Source: Alphaproteobacteria bacterium (GTDB lineage Bacteria; Pseudomonadota; Alphaproteobacteria; JAJFIK01). From it: 35,553 nucleotides of DNA. The stretch covers positions 1-35,553 of the forward strand of contig JAJFIL010000148.1 in the NCBI GenBank assembly GCA_021774965.1. Reading direction: 5' to 3'. The notes under the pieces are model-generated. The model made no database searches, was not told the origin of the DNA, and worked only from the letters and a program-made list of their open reading frames with translations. This document shows, in pieces, positions 33,110 to 35,553 of this stretch. The position numbers and the translations under genes are program-made. Every line of letters begins with the position of its first letter. Position 1 is the first letter of the stretch.

Positions 33110-33126
33110 AGAGCGAGGGCGGAGAC

Positions 33127-34251
33127 ATGACGAAGAAATTGACAATCGAATTTACCGACGAACAGGAACAATTGTTGGAAGTCGCCAGTAATTTCTGTGC
33201 GGACAAATCTCCCATGGCGAAAGTGCGTGAACGGCTTGAGATTGAAGGCGGGTTTGATCCAGCCATCTGGAAGGAAATCGCTGAGCTGGGTTGGCTGGGC
33301 ATCTGTGTGCCGGAGGATTTCGGCGGCAGCGAGCTATCCCTTGGCGAAGTGGTCACCATTGTAGAGCCCATGGGGCGCCACCTGCTGGCAACGCCATTTG
33401 TTTCCACCACACTCACAGCGCAATTGCTGATGAAGGCAGGCACGGACTCGCAAAAATCTGCCTGGCTGCCCAAGATTTGCGAAGGGGCCATTGGCGCGTT
33501 GGCCATCTCAGAGGCTCATGGCGACTGGGACCTTGGTCATCTTGACTGCACCGCTGCGCGCGACGGAGATATGCTCAAACTTAGCGGTACCAAGACGTTT
33601 GTTACTGATGCGGCCGCGGCGGGCGTGATCATCGCAAGCGTGGCGCTGGACGGTGCGCCGGCTTTGGTGTTGCTGGAGAAAGGCGACTTGCCAGAGGGCG
33701 CGCTGGATCAAGAGAGCATCATTGATGAGACGCGGCGATCTTATAGGCTAAAGCTGGACGGCATCTCTGTTGATGCGGCAAACCTGCTGGACCCGGCGCA
33801 AACCGATGCAGCGCTCAAACATCACCACCTTGCGGCAAGCCTTTTGACCTCGGCGGAAATGTGCGGCGGCATCGCGGCGTGTTTGAACACCATTGTGGAA
33901 TACCTGAACACGCGGAAACAGTTCGACAAGCTCATTGGCTCGTATCAGGCGCTCAAGCATCCCACGGTGGATATCCTGATGGGGCTCGAAGCATCGCGGT
34001 CGCATCTCTATTATGCGGCGAGCATGTTCGATGATCCTGAAGAAGGCGAGATTGCTGTGCGCATGGCCAAGGCTCAGGCCAGCGAAGCGTTTGCCTTTGC
34101 CGGGGATCGGGCGATCCAGTTCCATGGTGGCTTTGGCTTTACCTTTGAATGCGACGCGCAATTGTACAGGCGGCGGTCCCTCTGGTGCGAAAACCAGTTC
34201 GGCAATGCCGCCTACCATCGCAAGCGTCTTGCTGGGCTTCTGTTGGACTAG
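33127..34251 (+). CDS. Acyl-CoA dehydrogenase, beta-type subunit (pair 3)
   Basis: This 374-residue protein starts at ATG 33127 (MTKKLTIEFTDEQEQLL). A longer frame back to 33001 would overlap the upstream gene by 109 bases and adds a non-homologous start, so it is rejected. It has YLNTRKQFDKLIGSYQALKH and FHGGFGFTFECD, but no catalytic Glu at either position (HHLAASLLTSAEM and FGNAAYHRKR). It ends the operon. Its TAG stop shares the palindrome CTAG (34248-34251) with the stop of the convergent ubiV gene. Confidence 0.91.
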   Translation: MTKKLTIEFTDEQEQLLEVASNFCADKSPMAKVRERLEIEGGFDPAIWKEIAELGWLGICVPEDFGGSELSLGEVVTIVEPMGRHLLATPFVSTTLTAQLLMKAGTDSQKSAWLPKICEGAIGALAISEAHGDWDLGHLDCTAARDGDMLKLSGTKTFVTDAAAAGVIIASVALDGAPALVLLEKGDLPEGALDQESIIDETRRSYRLKLDGISVDAANLLDPAQTDAALKHHHLAASLLTSAEMCGGIAACLNTIVEYLNTRKQFDKLIGSYQALKHPTVDILMGLEASRSHLYYAASMFDDPEEGEIAVRMAKAQASEAFAFAGDRAIQFHGGFGFTFECDAQLYRRRSLWCENQFGNAAYHRKRLAGLLLD

Positions 34252-35147
34252 CTCGCTTCGGCGTGCTCCACGCCAGCGCGGCCATAGAGAAAGCCGTTGG
34301 AGAAAGTGGCATTCGGCGCAAGGAGGCCGAGGCGGGCTTGCGTTTCTGCTGCATCGATACTCCCGTCCAGGGCGGCACGGTAGATATCGGCGACCTTGAC
34401 CATGTCGCAGTCCTGTGGCGAGAGGCGATAGCGTTCGACACCGGCAGATTTGAGCGCGTCTAGCTCACCTGAATATTCCGCATAGGCATGAGATTGGGTT
34501 TGCAGTCCGTTCACCACGAGGAAAGGCTGGTGGTCGAGGGTTTCAACATCCAACCCATCCGGATCTTCGCCGCAAATAAATTGGCACCCATCCTTGCGCA
34601 ACTTATAGGCTCTCGCGTGGGGGCAGCGGGCAGAGATGGCCAGGGGCAAGCGGCCGAAGATCTGCAATTCGATCTCGCAGAGCCCGGCACCGGCAATCGT
34701 CGCAATGGTGCCAAGGGAAAGTTCCGGCGGAAGACAAATGCGGGTAGCCCCCAGAGAGGCGAGATATTCCGCGGTGCCTTCGTCATATGTATTGACCAGC
34801 GGCCCCACGGCAAAATCCTGCGCTGCCATTTGGTGAACAGCAGAGAGATCATTGGCTTCAATGAGCCAAGGGCCATGGTCTTCGTCGCAGAGGGTGCGAT
34901 TGATCTGCCGGTCTTCAGCGCTCATTACCAGGGCAAGCGTGGACAGCACCACTTCCTTACCGCCGCGCTCCAGTCTTTCAATGAGATCCGGCAGAAGCGG
35001 GTCAATAAAGGGCAGGCGCTTGGCACAGACGACCTCGCCAAGGTGTACCGTATCAACCGGCGCCTCATCTGCGATCCGCGCATAGAAATCCCGGCGTTTG
35101 TCAGCGGGCCAATTGTAGGCCAAGGGTCCAAGGGTGAGTTTGGTCAT
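34248..35147 (-). CDS. ubiV: UbiV, oxygen-independent ubiquinone hydroxylation protein
   Basis: This 299-residue U32-family protein works with UbiU in ring hydroxylation of the ubiquinone precursor without oxygen. The four iron-sulfur cysteines are C41, C175, C188 and C192. The spacing of the last three (13 and 4) is identical to C180, C193 and C197 of E. coli UbiV, and C41 matches C39. Other strings are VHLGEVVCAKR, INRTLCDEDHGPW and ARCPHARAYKLRKDGCQFIC. It begins 1 base after the ubiU stop, so the two are one operon. It converges with the dehydrogenase operon with a 4-base overlap. Confidence 0.94.
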   Translation of the reverse strand: MTKLTLGPLAYNWPADKRRDFYARIADEAPVDTVHLGEVVCAKRLPFIDPLLPDLIERLERGGKEVVLSTLALVMSAEDRQINRTLCDEDHGPWLIEANDLSAVHQMAAQDFAVGPLVNTYDEGTAEYLASLGATRICLPPELSLGTIATIAGAGLCEIELQIFGRLPLAISARCPHARAYKLRKDGCQFICGEDPDGLDVETLDHQPFLVVNGLQTQSHAYAEYSGELDALKSAGVERYRLSPQDCDMVKVADIYRAALDGSIDAAETQARLGLLAPNATFSNGFLYGRAGVEHAEAS

Positions 35148-35148
35148 G

Positions 35149-35553
35149 TTAACGCCATTCTTTCTTCAAACTACCCTCGGTTTGTTGGGAGCCTTCGGAG
35201 ATAGCGGCAAGACGTGCGCGGGCATCGGCAATTGACACACCGGTTCCCATACTGTCGACGGCGCTTCGGAAATTGCTCACCACTTCACTGACATAGGCGC
35301 GTCCTCGCTGACGACCTTCAATCTTCAATGCAGAAACACCCGCGTCGGCAAGCTGATCCAGCATATCGATGGCGTTCAGGCTGGTGGGTTCCTCAAACAG
35401 ATAGGAGGCCTGACCATGAGTGCGGAACCGTCCCTTGCACAAGGTCGGGTATCCCGCAGGCTCGTCCTCGTCAAAGCGATTGATGGTAAAACCGCTCAGG
35501 CGGGAGACCATCTCATCGTCTTCTTGTTCGTACGTTACGGCGCAGGCAGGAGA
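35149..35553 (-). CDS. ubiU: UbiU, 3' part (gene continues past the window)
   Basis: This is the C-terminal 134 residues of UbiU, the partner of UbiV. The frame stays open to the right edge, so the gene is cut by the window and the internal ATG at 35511 is not its start. The visible part has SPACAVTY, then GYPTLCKGRF 35 residues on, two of the cluster cysteines, and the U32 strings ALKIEGRQRGRAYV and FRSAVDSM. It lies directly upstream of ubiV. UbiT, the third member, is not visible. Confidence 0.93.
   Translation of the reverse strand, partial: SPACAVTYEQEDDEMVSRLSGFTINRFDEDEPAGYPTLCKGRFRTHGQASYLFEEPTSLNAIDMLDQLADAGVSALKIEGRQRGRAYVSEVVSNFRSAVDSMGTGVSIADARARLAAISEGSQQTEGSLKKEWR

Noticed and set aside
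33001-33126. Upstream extension of the last dehydrogenase gene
   Set aside because: It would overlap the preceding gene by 109 bases out of frame. The ATG at 33127 gives the usual family start and follows a purine-rich ribosome site.

Overview
The window looks like a chromosomal segment of a Gram-negative alphaproteobacterium. The evidence is an outer-membrane autotransporter ending in Phe, a branched-chain 2-oxoacid dehydrogenase operon, an Atu-type acyl-CoA carboxylase locus, ubiUV, and a GC-rich intergenic palindrome of a type common in Alphaproteobacteria. The order and genus cannot be fixed from the sequence. Coding density is high and no tRNA, rRNA, CRISPR array, transposase or integrase was seen.

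Layout. Bases 1-260 hold two strong hairpins and no gene I can support. proC (minus) and a small exported protein (minus) follow. Divergent to these is a giant autotransporter gene (1973-10723, 2916 aa), most of whose passenger is about 43 degenerate copies of a roughly 50-residue beta-helix repeat. Next is a TIGR03032-like gene. Convergent with it is a bkd operon (minus strand order E1alpha, E1beta, E2) without an E3 gene. A plus-strand cluster then carries a MurC/Mpl-like ligase, the tRNA hydroxylase TrhO and a glutathione S-transferase-like protein, followed by fhs (formate-tetrahydrofolate ligase).

Bases 20757-34251 form a compact acyl-CoA catabolic island. It has three pairs of acyl-CoA dehydrogenase genes around an Atu/Liu-like core: AtuA-like protein, enoyl-CoA hydratase, and biotin-dependent carboxylase alpha and beta subunits. 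One pair is divergent on the minus strand; the other two pairs and the core make one plus-strand operon. In every pair the longer protein keeps a glutamate in the 'ER' motif and lacks the R-K-Q-F flavin motif, while the shorter one shows the reverse. This is what is expected of obligate alpha2-beta2 dehydrogenases of the kind known from mycobacterial steroid side-chain breakdown. The core suggests breakdown of a beta-methyl-branched acyl-CoA (geranyl-, citronellyl- or methylcrotonyl-like), but the usual alcohol/aldehyde dehydrogenases, CoA ligase and HMG-CoA lyase are absent from the window, so the true substrate is open. The island is closed on both sides by convergent genes that overlap its ends by 4 nt.

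The right edge holds ubiV and the 3' part of ubiU, proteins of oxygen-independent ubiquinone synthesis. UbiV shows all four cluster cysteines with the spacing of the E. coli protein, so the organism probably makes ubiquinone under low oxygen.

The most interesting items are the triple complementary dehydrogenase pairs with their unresolved substrate, and the giant autotransporter with three duplicated cysteine-pair modules and one non-repeat insertion.
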